Numbered from the stretch's first letter, positions 1 through 11,200 are shown. The stretch is 64,000 nucleotides of DNA from Dactylonectria macrodidyma (GCA_020744425.1 JAGMUV010000026.1:744001-808000); one strand, 5' to 3'. Translations and numbers: made by a program. Notes: generated from the sequence alone by a model not told the origin.

Positions 1-816
1 CGAGTCCATATCAGAAGGCCCGTGATCGATAGCCCTTTTGCGGCCACGTACAGCTCTCAACGGCCTCTGACAGTCGTCATCAGGTCGGGGCACCTCGTTG
101 AAGAGCCAAAAAGTGAGATTGGCTGTATCACGTTGTTTTGTAACGGTGATATTCCCCTGGCGGAATAGATCTCCTAGCGTAACGGTATTATACGCTCCAC
201 TAGGGAAGTATACGGGTCCAGAAGTAGCGCCAACTGTTGATACGGAATGAACGACTTGCCACTCTTTCTCCTTGAGGCGTTCATCGCATTGCTCGACGAT
301 GAATCTGATCATTGAGCTATGGGATGAAAACTTACGCCCTAGTACGACTTCAACAGATCCAGTACGCTTTCCAGCGTGCCGAATTCCCTTGTACACTGGA
401 ATCGTGATGCCTGGGATGCTCGCATCGATGTAGCCGTCACCAATCCAGAAGATTGCTGATACTTCGACAACGACTGGGTCCTTGTGGATCCGTGTGGCTG
501 CGATACTGCTCTGCCGGTTCTGTACGGCCATCATAGTCGAAGTCTGATAGGTGTCAGGCATTGGCACTGTTGTAGAAGAAGTAGTGATTATGCCCCGTGA
601 GGCAGTGTTCTTTGCCGTAGAGGTCCGTTGTGTTGAAGGTGAATCAACAGTGAGGTCGATCGAAACAGGGGCTACATTGTGTGAAGCCGTAGGGAGTCGT
701 TGAGCGCAATGCGGGCAATAGAGAGCCCCAGGAAACTTCGTACGGATATCCACATGACGAGTACGTTGTCGTGCTGATGGACAATATTCTGTTTGAGGAG
801 GTGAAGCAGGCTCCAT
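1..816 (-). CDS. Transposon accessory protein (ORF2 family), C-terminus cut by window edge
   Basis: An open frame runs 272 codons from an ATG at 816 to the left edge with no stop. No catalytic domain is recognisable. Visible features are a Cys followed about 21 residues later by a CPHC pair (near residues 37-40), a SUMO-interaction-like motif VSIDLTVDS near residue 53, a Ser/Thr/Gln-rich linker, and a C-terminal half rich in beta-type hydrophobic strands ending near a basic RGRKR patch. The same order (Cys, CxxC, IDLT, linker, YNT...L...F strand block, basic patch) occurs in the reverse gene at 49595-50764, which is an internal gene of an integrase-type transposon. I infer that this is the diverged homologue of that gene, from a second related element lying mostly left of the window. 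Function is unknown; DNA or SUMO binding is only a guess. Confidence 0.6.
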   Translation of the reverse strand, partial: MEPASPPQTEYCPSARQRTRHVDIRTKFPGALYCPHCAQRLPTASHNVAPVSIDLTVDSPSTQRTSTAKNTASRGIITTSSTTVPMPDTYQTSTMMAVQNRQSSIAATRIHKDPVVVEVSAIFWIGDGYIDASIPGITIPVYKGIRHAGKRTGSVEVVLGRKFSSHSSMIRFIVEQCDERLKEKEWQVVHSVSTVGATSGPVYFPSGAYNTVTLGDLFRQGNITVTKQRDTANLTFWLFNEVPRPDDDCQRPLRAVRGRKRAIDHGPSDMDS

Positions 817-1267
817 ATTGAAAGAAGGTAGAAAGTTGATAGAGAGCAGTGAAAGTGTACGTACGAGCTCGTACGAATTCGTACGCAATTTTATACCCCT
901 TTCACCTTATACTAAATTGGCCCGGCAATGGGCAATGGAAGGTCCCTTGTACACCGGTAAAGCAATTTTCTCCTTGAAATTACGATACGGGCTCGTATGT
1001 GGCTAAACAGAAGGATAAATACACATTGGGGTTAGTCTAGTAATATAAAAAAGAGGGCTGGGGGTTTTGGAACTGTGCCCCCTATGGACTTCCGTAAAGG
1101 CACCATTTTGAGTGGCGATTTGAAGAGCTTAATGCGGAACTAAGAGACCTAGCCAATAGGGCGAGGGTCAATAATTGAGACAGGGATCAGGGGACTGAGA
1201 CTAGTAGAGATTAATTAGTCGTAATACCAAAGAGGGAAAATTGTCGATTTGAGTAGTTTATAGCAAT
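817..1267. other. Upstream region with CGTACG palindromes
   Basis: This is the non-coding stretch upstream of the reverse gene at 1-816. Between about 857 and 890 it holds several copies of cgtacg/gtacg in palindromic contexts. Similar gcgtacgc palindromes lie upstream of the homologous gene at 50.8 kb. No terminal inverted repeat matching the 45.9-57.3 kb element was seen here, so the end of the presumed element is not placed. Confidence 0.35.
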
Positions 1268-1675
1268 GCGACACTTGATCCACTCCAGCAAGCTCGTAAG
1301 CGTCGTCAGAGGCTTATCGTCACTGCGATGTCCGCTACACGAGGAAAGAAGCGGGTGAAACGGACCTCTGAGCTGGATGAGTTTATGGCGAGGACCAATA
1401 AGGCTGATCTGGATGTTGAAGATCCTCTGGAGTGGCGGGTTCGCTATGCATCTGACTACCCAATCCTGTCCAAGATGGCGTTTGACTTGTTCAGTTGCCC
1501 AGCTATGAGTGCTGAGTGTGAGCGTGTTTTCTCACAGGCAAGAAGGTCATCACGGATGAACGGAACCGGTGTAACGGGTCAGGCCCACTTGGCTGGCGGC
1601 TCTGCCGCCAAGCCCGAATCCTTCTCCACAGCGCCATCGAGTTGATTCTCGAATCTTCTATATTAAAGAAGATAT
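1268..1675 (+). pseudogene. hAT transposase C-terminal remnant
   Basis: Only the C-terminal dimerisation segment of a hAT-family transposase is readable. It includes the block YPILSKMAFDLF followed by the signature SCPAMSAECERVFSQAR. After this the expected continuation (KVITDERNR) is found one base out of frame, so there is a frameshift at about 1542-1545. The second frame then runs to a TAA near 1673. The catalytic DDE core, the BED finger and terminal repeats are missing or unrecognised. It is a dead 3' fragment. Assignment to hAT is firm from the dimerisation motif; the subfamily is unknown. Confidence 0.75.
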
Positions 1676-1899
1676 AACGCGTCTTCATGCACCCAGTTTG
1701 TATTTAGATTCTTTCCTTTCTTCATCTTGAAAGTAAACAGCATAGGGACTAGTTAGTTGAATCAACTCGCTAGAGGCCTTTCACAACCGGCTCAGTTCGG
1801 ACACTGTAGCGCGATTAAATGTCAAAAGCACCTGCTTCGAAGCGGTATGCTAGCATAGATCTACGACGGGAGGCCCGTAGAGGAATGGAAAACAGTCGA

Positions 1900-2016
1900 G
1901 TAACGTCAACCAACCAAGCAAAGCAAGCCACTCTTACCGAGTAAACCAAGTCAAGCAAGGGGGTCCCGTCAACCAAGTCAAGTAGAGGGTCCAAATTTTG
2001 CTTTACTTGGTTGATG
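1900..2016. repeat. Short interspersed repeats of a caaccaagtcaag type
   Basis: Several imperfect copies of a 10-14 bp unit (aaccaagtcaag, aaccaagcaaag, accaagtcaagta) occur within about 110 bp. A reverse-complement-like cluster (acttgacttgcttgac) lies at 30.87-30.96 kb. Clusters like this are common just inside the ends of hAT-type transposons, so both may mark degraded element termini. No target duplication was found. Confidence 0.4.
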
Positions 2017-2377
2017 AACACACTGGCCCGGGTAAGTAACTAGCCGCAGGATCTAAGCCACTTGTATCAATCCCATCGCTCATTGTCACGGCCCAGGTTG
2101 GGACAGCCCCGGCTAACACAAATGAGGGTTGGTGAAACGGGCGCCACAGATAAAGACTCGGAGCGCTTCGGCTGTTAGCTAAACCCCACTTCCCGGGCAT
2201 GGCTGCTGTGGAATGGCGGCTAAAACCGAGTAAGAATTGAGCCTGAACCTGAACCTGAACAGGGACATCATCAGAGACCAATTTCATCATCTTTGGTCTC
2301 CACATCGTATTGAACGTTATTACCTTGATCAGACTAGCCGTGCCGGATCCAGCAGTTAGCGCACCTCTGCCGCACCC

Positions 2378-4389
2378 TTGGACTCCGTTATTAACGCGTT
2401 GCCATCGTCGCCTCCACTCCCAGCAAACCCTCAGTCATTACAACAAGCAGCTAGGACAGACGACATGGCGCCATATCAGTATAAGAAGCTGGAAGAGCCC
2501 AGGCAAACCCGATTACTCCATCTATTGCCCGGAACCGGGGAACTTTATTTCAACCTGGAGTCGGTCAATCTCGATGACAATCCCGAGTATGAGGCAATAT
2601 CGTACTGCTGGGGAAATGCCAAAGACACTCGGGCCGTGTGTTGCGAGAAAGACTCGCTACAAATTACCGTCAGCCTCTTCAGTGCTCTGAAGCAGTTACG
2701 GTTCCCGGATAGGCCTAGGACCTTGTGGGCCGACGCAGTTTGCATCAACCAGGATGACATCGTCGAGAAAGGTGTCCAGGTGAAACTCATGAGCCAGATT
2801 TACTCGAAAACATCTCGCATTCTTATCTGGCTCGGCGAGGACGAGGCTGGGCTGGAGGGCGTGAGAGAGTCGGTCGCAGAGGCATTAGCTTTGTTGCCAC
2901 CAGATACCTACGATGGAGATGAAATCCGGGAAATCCAACAGCGACTATTTCGAGACACTTCAGTACGTCTTCCACCACCATCCTGAAGTCTCTAACGTCA
3001 ATAGGAACTCCGCAAACAAGGCAAGCCGAATATAAATGACCATGACTGGGCTTCTATCAACCACCTATTCCTCCGGCCTTGGTTTGAGCGCAAATGGATC
3101 ATCCAGGAAGTGGCCATGGCTCCAGATGACGTTCCCAGGCTCATGATATGTGGTGACATTGAGCTCTCCTGGTCTGACCTGGCCAGTCTCGCCTATAGAC
3201 TTTGTGCCTATGGAGTCATGTGGTCAGTTTGTGGACTTTCAGTTGGTAAGTATATTCCGTTGTCTGATTGCCTATCTAACCAGGCACAGTAAATGGGGAC
3301 GCGCCTCACCTGGCCTCCTTCTGGATCGACGAGTGCAGGCCGCAACGCATGGCCAGCAATGCTTTCATGATCATGCTCATCAAGTACTATCGTTCTCGAG
3401 CAACTTTGCTAGACTGTTTCATTGCGACCGTCACGTTCCAGTGCTCGAACCATCGAGACCACATCTACGCACTTTTGAACATCGTATCTGCAGGCCTAGA
3501 ACCAGACTATAGCCTCTCTGTGGAAGCGGTCTGGGAACGCTTTGGCATCAAATGTCTCGTTGATGACCAGAATCTCAAATTTCTCGCCCTAAACGCATGT
3601 ATGGGTCCTGACAAGTCAAGCAATCTCCCATCGTGGGTTCCGGTCCTTGATGGGAAAATAACTTCCAACTCTATCACATCGTATACGATACGGCCGCAGT
3701 GTTTTCATGCCGGAGGTCCGATTACCCCTCTTGTCACGGTTTCCGCGAACAATCGCCTGCTACACCTGAGTGGCCGCATTATTGACACGGTCAAGGCGAC
3801 CACCAGATCTCTAACCGAGATACCCTTCCCTTCAGAAGCAGATGTGTTGCCCATGACGGGGTTTTCAAGTCAGGTGAAGATGTGGAAGCGTAACTGGTTT
3901 CAAGAGTGCAGAGACCTTGCAGCAGATGGCGACTGGTCTAATCTTTCAACAGCCAAAAAGCGCGCATTTCTCAAAACGATGATATGTGAGATGACGGGCA
4001 TGAGAGATCCTGCTCCTGAAGAGCTGATTGATGCGGTCGAGGTCTACCTCGGTTACAATATTGATTACTTCACGCCCGGTTATGTTCTCTCCGAGACTGT
4101 TCGGGATATAATTCTCACTCACGGCGGAGTTATTGAGCACTCGATCCTCTCTTTCGTATCTAATCTGCGGTTCTGTACAACACAAGAGCAGCGATTTGGG
4201 CAGGTCAGCAAAGAAGCAAAGCCTGGGGATCTGATTTGCGTGCTGCTTGGAGCCGAGATTCCTTATATTCTTCGCGCTGAAAAAACGGGCAATTACCAAT
4301 TGGTTGGACAATGTTATCTTCATGGCGTCATGCAGGGGGAAACGTTGCTTGACGGAAAGTACGAGACCCAACCCATCATTCTTGAATGA
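2378..4389 (+). CDS. HET-domain (heterokaryon incompatibility) protein
   Basis: Three exons are inferred: 2378-2962, 3005-3245 and 3290-4389, giving 641 residues. Intron 1 is gtacgt...tctaacg...atag and intron 2 is gtaagt...tctaacc...cacag. Both keep the frame. The HET domain (PF06985 family) is clear near the N-terminus: YEAISYCWG around residue 70, then TLWADAVCINQDD and QVKLMSQIYSKTSRILIWLGE. Exon 2 carries the typical PWFERKWIIQEV motif and exon 3 the NHRDHIYALLNI motif that usually follows. HET proteins act in non-self recognition and trigger cell death after fusion of unlike hyphae. An ATG at 2465 is an alternative start closer to the usual HET N-terminus. The gene appears intact and unique here. 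Splice sites are by eye. Confidence 0.85.
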
Positions 4390-4989
4390 TCGTTGGCTAT
4401 GGATTCTCCTTTTCTTCATGCCTTAGGTTATAGTATTAGAACTAGATAACTACATACCACTCTATATATGTGTGTGTACCTCTCAACTGTCGTTCTTTAA
4501 CTAGTTGGACATCCCTAGAGTGGCCGCATTGTGGCCTTGGCACATTTAAAGGGGGTATTAAGACTTTTGTTTCAGCATCGGCACCTGAAGGGATTTAATT
4601 CCCGTTGGCTAGGTCAGGATAGCCAACTGGATGTTTGTTTCCTTTATAGATAAATTCGACGGAGTTCTTTCTTATTTCGCCATGCAGGTCCTCCCGTCCA
4701 GTGCCATACAAGGCGTGTGCCTCTGGGCACAAGGTGAAGCATGGGCTTGGCAAGCCACGACCCACTGTTTGTTGCGGCCGAGCTCCATACTCGATCCGGC
4801 GTCTGCTTTGACCCGAAGACCGAAGGTGCTGGAAGACAATTAATGACAAGGGCATTCAGCACTTAAGGACTCCCAGGGTTTATCAAGCGGTAATACCTTG
4901 GGCGCTCCGTGGGTAGGGAACACGGAGCGGGAAACAGGCAACAAGGTGGCAAGGCAGACCAACCTAATCTCGGAGTCTAATAACCCGAG
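4390..4989. other. Intergenic, no gene seen
   Basis: This is the 3' flank of the HET gene up to the left end of the hAT relic. Short overlapping ORFs on both strands have no recognisable motif. Nothing else was identified. Confidence 0.5.
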
Positions 4990-7801
4990 CAGTGTTGCTA
5001 ATAATATGGCAATAAAGTAGTATATTGCAATATAACCCATATGATATGGACTTTCTCATATTGTGACAATATGATATGAAGATTTTGATATTGTGACAAT
5101 ATAATATGAGGATGTCCATATTGGCAATATATTATTTATATTGGGTTGTCAGTCCTGGGGCGAAATTGCCTCTTGACAGTAGCCAGGCAGGCCTTACCCT
5201 ATACCAGCGACAGGGATACTTGGCATTTTATTGGCTAGCATTCACCTCAACACGCATCTTTATTGACAACCAGACCTAACACGCGACCACGCGTTTCTTC
5301 CACGCGTCAGGGGAGGTACGATTGGTACGGTACGGACTATGTTGGGCTGGGCCTACTAGTGGTTGCCTGTCGACATTGGCCATCGTCACCTCTGGCCATT
5401 TTCTTTATCACTGTCAAGCCTAGACGGACTTACCGCCATGCCTCAACAACGCCTCCCTTTTGTAAAATGGCCACAACGAAGAGAGTCGTCAATTTCAGTC
5501 GACTTTTCGGAGTTTTCCAGCCAGCAGTTACATGGCCTAGACGAAAGCCAAACGTCCAAATCTCGACCTTGCACAGCCTCCACAACCTCCTCTACCAAGA
5601 CCAGAACATCATGGGTCTTCTCTCATATGCCAGACGAGGAGACAGAGACGAGATACTACAATCAGCGGACCTAAAAAGAAGAGTGGCGCTGCAAATATTG
5701 TAACAGAACCTATGCCTGTTCTGGGGGTACTGCGGCTCCCGCAAAACATCTTATGGACCCTCCTCCTGACGGCCACGGTCTGCCAAAAGGAGCCCCGCGA
5801 ACAGCTAAAGTGACAACGATACGAACGATTCTCAAACAAGCTCGTGCTGCAGCAGAAGAAAATCCCCGCAAACGCCGTCGGCTCAACGATCAATCCGGAG
5901 ATTCGATCGACCCTGACCAGCTCGAAGTGTTGTACGTGAGGTTTATTACGGCCTGCTCTCTCCCATTTCGGCTTGTGGAATGCCCAGAGTTCCGGGCACT
6001 CTTGGCCTACATCAATGACGATATCGATACTTGGCTTCCAGATACGCACGAGACCATTAGGAAATGGATCATGCGGCAGTATGAAGACCAGAAGGAGAAG
6101 GTCAAGCAGCGCGTACAGTCGGCGAAGTCAAGAATTCACATCAGCTGCGATCTTTGGACTTCTCCCAACTCTTTGGCCATCTTGGGCGTAGTCGGCCACT
6201 ATGTCACTGAAGACGGTCAGCTGGAACACCATATTTTGGCGTTGAAAGACATCGACAGTGAGCACGACGGTTCTCACCTCGCTGCGGCCATTTTGGAAGT
6301 GGTTGACGAATGGGGCTTTGCTTCAAAACTCGGATATTTCGTGATGGACAATGCTGGCAATAACGACACAATGATGAGGTCCCTTTCGCTTGGTCAGTAC
6401 AACTCACCGTTTCTACTGACTGGTTCTAAGATCCCACAGGCCTCCTTCGCCGATATGACATCCGATACGATCCCAAAGTTCACCGACTCCGCTGTCAAGG
6501 TCATATCATCAATCTCGCCGCTAAAGCCTTCCTCTTTGTTACCGACAATGAGAAGCTCGAACGCGACGATCCAGGTGTGTATAATGTGACATTAAAGCAT
6601 ATTGAAGCGTGGCGGAAGAAGGGACCTCTTGGCAAGCTTCACAACTTCGTCGTTTACATCCAACGGAATGTTCAGCGCATCCAAAAGTTTCTTGCTATCA
6701 GCCATAACCGTAAGCTTGCGCGAGACAACGACACAAGGTGGAGCTCGTGGTATACCATGTTGAGAGCGGCCTTGAACCTTAGAGACGCAATTGACGGCTA
6801 CCGTATTTCAACAAATGGATGGATGCAGATTGCGCTGGAGACGAGCTCTCTTCAGAGGACTGGACCATCTTGGAGAAGATCAAGTTCTTCTTAGAGAAGC
6901 TGAAGATGGCGACTAAGGCTCTCGAGTCATCGTTTGCAACACTCGACAATGTCCTCCTGGCTATGGACTTCGTATTGGCACAATTCGAAGCCGGCAAGGA
7001 GGCAAATGTCGACGATCCGGTGATGGCACTGATGTATAACTCGGGCTGGGCGAAGCTGGACAAGTATTATCGCCTTACTGATGAATCACCTGCCTACGTT
7101 GCAGCTATCGTGCTCCACCCTTCACATAAATGGCACTACATCCAGGAGAACTGGAAAAAGGAGTGGGTTGAGTCGTCGAAGAAGTTGCTTGAGACGCTGT
7201 GGAACGAATATAGACCTGTGGAATCACCTCTTCCACTCTGCGAGGTCCCATCGGCGACCACGAACGAGTTCTTGAATTGGCGGAACAAGCACCTGCAGCC
7301 GTCACTCATCACGGACGAATATGAGCGTTATTGCAAGTCTGAACGGGTTTTATGGTTTTACGAGCGCCCTTGCATGGTGGCTAGAGGAGACGCAGCAGAA
7401 AAACTACCCGAGCCTGAGCAAGATGGCCGTGGATATATTGTCAATTCCTGCAATGTCTGCGGAGCCCGAACGACTCTTCTCTGGGGCAAAAATAACGATT
7501 ACAGACCGTCGAAATCGACTTGGGAGTGATGTAATTGAAGCATTGGAGTGCCTGAAGTCATGGTTTGGGATACGAGATTTTCAAGGTGACGAGATTTTCG
7601 CTGAGGCAGTTGAATGATGAGGTCACGTGGAATATATTGGATGTATTGTCACACTGCCAATATATTGGGTTCTTGGCAATACAATACAATATGGGTCCTG
7701 TTCATATTGGGTAATACAATATAGCCTCTCGACAATACGATATTATTGCGAGGGGGTCCATATTGCCAATATACGTATTGTTTATATTATTAGCAACACT
7801 G
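4990..7801 (+). mobile_element. hAT DNA transposon relic (hAT-1)
   Basis: The ends are inverted repeats: cagtgttgctaataatat at 4990 and its complement ending at 7801 (attagcaacactg). Inside both ends lie dense subterminal repeats of an aatat/catattg type (about 5000-5145 and 7627-7790), as is usual for hAT transposase binding regions. The transposase pseudogene lies between them on the plus strand. The flanking 8-bp sequences do not match, so no target duplication is recognisable; the flanks may have been rearranged. The right end falls only about 10 bp beyond the stop codon of the reverse gene at 7812. Confidence 0.8.
5438..7617 (+). pseudogene. hAT transposase with BED zinc finger, disrupted
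   Basis: From an ATG at 5438 the frame meets a TAA at 5672-5674, immediately before a BED-type finger (WRCKYC...H...H). It then runs through the hAT core: ISCDLWTSPNSLAILGVVGHY, YFVMDNAGNND, and after an intron (gtcagt at 6393 to cacag at 6439) RLRCQGHIINLAAKA. There is a frameshift near 6800 (extra bases around cgtat) and another, one extra T, near 7350. The last frame holds the dimerisation block NYPSLSKMAVDIL...AMSAEPERLFSGAK and ends at 7617. With one stop and two frameshifts the gene is inactive. The remaining architecture is full length for fungal hAT transposases. Confidence 0.85.
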
Positions 7802-7811
7802 CATTCAACCC

Positions 7812-8810
7812 TCATTCGTTGTTTTGTTCCAATGTATGCTCATTTTCGAACACGTTTACAATTTTGAACATGTCCCAGCGGTAATCATCTGTGGCTGTCT
7901 TTGGCTGAGAGGCTGGGTCCCAGCTCATCACATTCACGCCGTCTTCGTAGAATTCGCTGAACGCACCATTGTCCAGGTCCATGTCGACACCGTAGGGATC
8001 AGATGGTGCTGTGCCATACGTCCACTGCTGGTCGTACAAGGCGGGATCAACCACTTCGCCGTCAGCTAGCAGCAGGTTTGCCTCAGGGGGCAGGTTGGCG
8101 GCGAATGCAGATTCGTCACAGTTGCCGTTGCAATCAGGGAACGAATCGACTGGCATTGCCTGTCCGAAAACCGCGGCCGCTTGCAATCGAGGCGTCGCTG
8201 GGTAAGATCCAAATTCGGTAGCCGGCGATGGCGGCGTCAGCTCGACGTCCGTCCTCAGCTCAGGCGGCGACGAGTCTGAAAGCGAGCGGCCCTCGGTGCC
8301 AAGGACGGGGCGTTGGGTGTAGCTGATGTCTTGAGCCGCGGAATTAAACATCCTCCTCGGAGAATATGCATCACGTTGCGGCGGCGAGACCATCAAGATG
8401 CTCTGGGTCGACCATCGTCGAGAGAGGATCTGATCGACTTCGGGAAAGAACTGGGCAAATTCACGATTCACCTCGTTCTCGTGCGATTGCTGGTCATGAC
8501 CTGACACCAGCTCAGCCATGGCCACCGGGCTCTTTGGATCTTCGCCCACCCGTGAGTCCGCATTGGCCGACGACCGCCGCTGCTGCGGTCCTCGGAGCTG
8601 ATAGGACCGCGGGAACGCATCATCTATCTCCTCGTACATCTCTTCTTTCAGGACAATGTCCCTCGACACGCAGAGGGCCTTGCCGGTCCGCAGTTTGTGA
8701 ACCTCGCTGGCTCGACGCGCTGATTGGAGGCGGGCCTCGATGCCGCGGTCGCCTCGCCTCGAGGCGGCGATGAAGGCGCGTTCCTGGTTTTGTTCATACG
8801 ATCGTATCGT
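7812..8810 (-). CDS. Conserved ascomycete protein of unknown function (main exon)
   Basis: The readable exon spans 332 codons on the reverse strand, from a splice acceptor (ccacag, with a CTAAC branch site upstream) at 8811-8816 to a TGA at 7812. Its N-terminal part has the run TIRSYEQNQERAFIAASRR, then ARLQSARRASEVHKLRTGKAL and EEMYEEIDD. I recall this combination as a widespread, uncharacterised Pezizomycotina family. The rest is low-complexity, Pro/Ser/Asp-rich and acidic, suggesting a disordered nuclear or regulatory protein, which is inference. The first exon could not be resolved; no convincing donor lies within the nearest 150 bp. A hAT element ends about 10 bp after the stop, so the 3' UTR has been replaced. 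Confidence 0.65.
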   Translation of the reverse strand, partial: TIRSYEQNQERAFIAASRRGDRGIEARLQSARRASEVHKLRTGKALCVSRDIVLKEEMYEEIDDAFPRSYQLRGPQQRRSSANADSRVGEDPKSPVAMAELVSGHDQQSHENEVNREFAQFFPEVDQILSRRWSTQSILMVSPPQRDAYSPRRMFNSAAQDISYTQRPVLGTEGRSLSDSSPPELRTDVELTPPSPATEFGSYPATPRLQAAAVFGQAMPVDSFPDCNGNCDESAFAANLPPEANLLLADGEVVDPALYDQQWTYGTAPSDPYGVDMDLDNGAFSEFYEDGVNVMSWDPASQPKTATDDYRWDMFKIVNVFENEHTLEQNNE

Positions 8811-8816
8811 CTGTGG

Positions 8817-9883
8817 ACTCGCGTTAGTTATCGCTGTGGTGGAAAGCCAAGTGGCTGAACAAGCGAGGGCTTTGAAATGCCTTTTGTGGAGGGCTGTCCA
8901 AATCCAAGGTTGGGTCCATCATCGGTCTGTGAGCTGGCATTGGCACGATGTGATGTCGAAACTACCTAGGTGGGAGTCGACATAGATTGGGAGGGCGTCA
9001 ATGCTGAGTTGAATAGATTGTATTTGAAGTCAAGGTCAACGACAGTATGAGTTCAAGAGGTAACAATTACAGAGATAAAGATGAAGACGATAAGCAATTA
9101 GAGAAGTTAATATTTGAAAGGTGAAGAGGGTAGGATGGGCAGAAAGTTCTGGATGCAGCGCCTTATGTACGAGGTGGGCTTGGTAGGACACGCAAGACGA
9201 AGCAAATAATGTCAGGTAAGAAAATCATGGTTGATACACTCCATCCTGCCGCTCAATTGGAGAACCTGGGCCAACAATGGCCCCGGAGGAGTTCCGTAGA
9301 GCAAATGAGGCAAATGATCGTCAGAGTTTGGAGGGTTTCAGGGACCAACAAAACGCCGCATGACGTCATACTTTGTATATCATCACTGGAAAGCTTTACC
9401 CCTCCAAGCCCACCTGCCCTGTAATAGGTGGAGCCGCTCGCTTGTCCGTACAAGTACTTGGAGCTCACCCGTCACAACGAGTTGAGCCTCGCATCTCCGT
9501 TCGACTCCCCGACCCATCAGTAAGCCCATGGAAAACCCGTATCGATCGCCGCTAACTCTGCTAATTCGAGTGTCCCTCTTTACCTCCTCCCTGCCCTGCC
9601 GGACCCTTTTCTCCACCATTGAGGTTTTCGCCTCTCTATTCCAAGTTACCCTACTTTGCGCCTCCCATCGAGTTCCGTCACGTGACAGCACGGCAAAATC
9701 ACGTCATAGTGAAGCAAATAATCGTTCATCTGGGCAAGCCTCGAACGTGGCTAAATCAGCTGGTCATGACGTAGGACCACGTGGGACTTCGGTTGGCAAA
9801 GTCGGCTGCAGATGGGTGGTTTCTATGGCATCAGCACAGTCGCTGAGAGAGCAATGTCCGGGTCGGGCCTGCCCCGTCTCTTG
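8817..9883. other. Probable 5' region of the reverse gene, no separate gene seen
   Basis: This stretch should hold the unresolved first exon and promoter of the conserved gene at 7812-8810. A C/T-rich part lies at about 9480-9680. Small ORFs on either strand show no motif. Confidence 0.4.
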
Positions 9884-10573
9884 TAGTGATGCAATTTCTT
9901 GTACACGTACGTACGTACGTACTGTATTTTAGCCGCTGTACGTACGTACAACTTTATTGTACGTACAAATATGTACCATACAAATTTCCCCCTTCCTTTT
10001 TAGGTAATACTGGTAACTTAGTAGGCTTCTCACGGTCCTCGTCTTCTGCCATTCAAGCCTCAAACCTCTGTCTCCACCTCAGAGCCAACCCCCAATATTA
10101 TATCACCCGTCGACTGTAATACACCCTCCCACTCAAAATCTCCACTGGTGGAGGCCATCACACCATCCATCCAGAACTTCTTGCCCTGCGCATTTACAAA
10201 TAACTCGAGATATGAATCTTCGAGTTCTAGCCAGTCCTTCTCCTCAAGATCCGCCCAGCGCTTTTTCTGGGCGTACTTCTGATCCTTAAGGCGATCTAAT
10301 ACGCGGTCATTCATAAAAATGAATGCCTGCATATCAGCGTGCATGGGTGTAAGGCGATTCCGAGCTTTCGTTTGTAACAGAGAAACGGAGTTGGCAAGCG
10401 TATTCATGACCGGCGGAGTTTTTGTACAGCCCCGGGTTTGTACAATGTGACCCACATATTACCTTATTAGGAAAACATGGACCCTTGTCGTACGTACGTA
10501 GTACGTGTACGTACTTTTTCTTTTGTACGGTACGTACGTACAAATGAGTTGTACGAAAAGTACAACATCACTA
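9884..10573. mobile_element. Non-autonomous hAT element, 690 bp, with 8-bp target duplication
   Basis: Perfect 8-bp direct repeats gtctcttg flank the element at 9876-9883 and 10574-10581. The ends are inverted: tagtgatg at 9884 and catcacta ending at 10573. Just inside both ends lie arrays of gtacgtac (9902-9990 and 10488-10555). The interior encodes only the C-terminus of a hAT transposase on the reverse strand. An 8-bp duplication plus a transposase C-terminus assigns it to hAT. It must have been moved in trans by a full-length relative that is not present in this window. Confidence 0.88.
10060..10455 (-). pseudogene. hAT transposase C-terminal fragment inside the 690-bp element
   Basis: The frame encodes 131 residues. 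The segment KARNRLTPMHADMQAFIFMN matches the end of the hAT dimerisation domain (RNRL.p...d.l.flN). It is followed by a charged tail with EEKDWLELEDSYLELF. Catalytic residues and the DNA-binding finger are absent, so it cannot be a transposase. It shows that the element arose by internal deletion of a hAT. Whether it is transcribed is unknown. Confidence 0.65.
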
Positions 10574-10581
10574 GTCTCTTG

Positions 10582-11200
10582 TTCCGCGAGCAATTGCTCT
10601 TTCAGTTACATCCACATATGTGGTAGATTGTTATGAGGGAATCGCCAATCCTTGAATCGAGGGATAACGGGCTATTGATCGGTCGACGGGTCAGAAGAGG
10701 ACTGGAGACAAAAGGTAGAAACTTGGGTCCCGAAGCACTCCGTCTGTGGGACGGACCTTTATCTTTCCATGCTTGTCACGAGAGAAGTAGCCATCCCACT
10801 GGTTATTGGCGAGGATAGCACACGCCGTGGCAACTCGCTCGCTCTCTTGCGGCAGAATGAGGGATCGCCAAAGGCGTGCTGCTCAAACCCAGCCCGTAAG
10901 AAGTCCGGCTTGGCTCGGGGGCATGACGACCGAAAAGGTCGCCGAATAAATCCTCTACATATTCACGCATTCTCAATGATCTCTACCGTTGTTCTCTAGC
11001 TCATTTCCTGTCATTAGTAAGCCCAACGAACGCTGACATGATGCCAAGCTCGAGTTGTAGAAGAGCATGTGGATCTCAACTCACGCATGGAGACACTACA
11101 ACATGACTCTATTCGTGGCATCCAGTACTGCTACTAAGCCCGTAAAGTCGAGGCTCTATCAGGCATTGTACCATCTATCTTGCACCAAAATGCCCTCTAT
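10582..11200. other. Intergenic, no gene seen
   Basis: No ORF with a recognisable motif was found between the hAT element and the 3' end of the Zn2Cys6 gene. It probably contains the terminator of that gene. Confidence 0.45.

Noticed and set aside
3946..4419. 157-codon reverse ORF
   Set aside because: Antisense to exon 3 of the HET gene, without motifs of its own.
4982..7809. 8-bp target duplication for hAT-1
   Set aside because: The flanking octamers (aacccgag and cattcaac) do not match, so no duplication is claimed.
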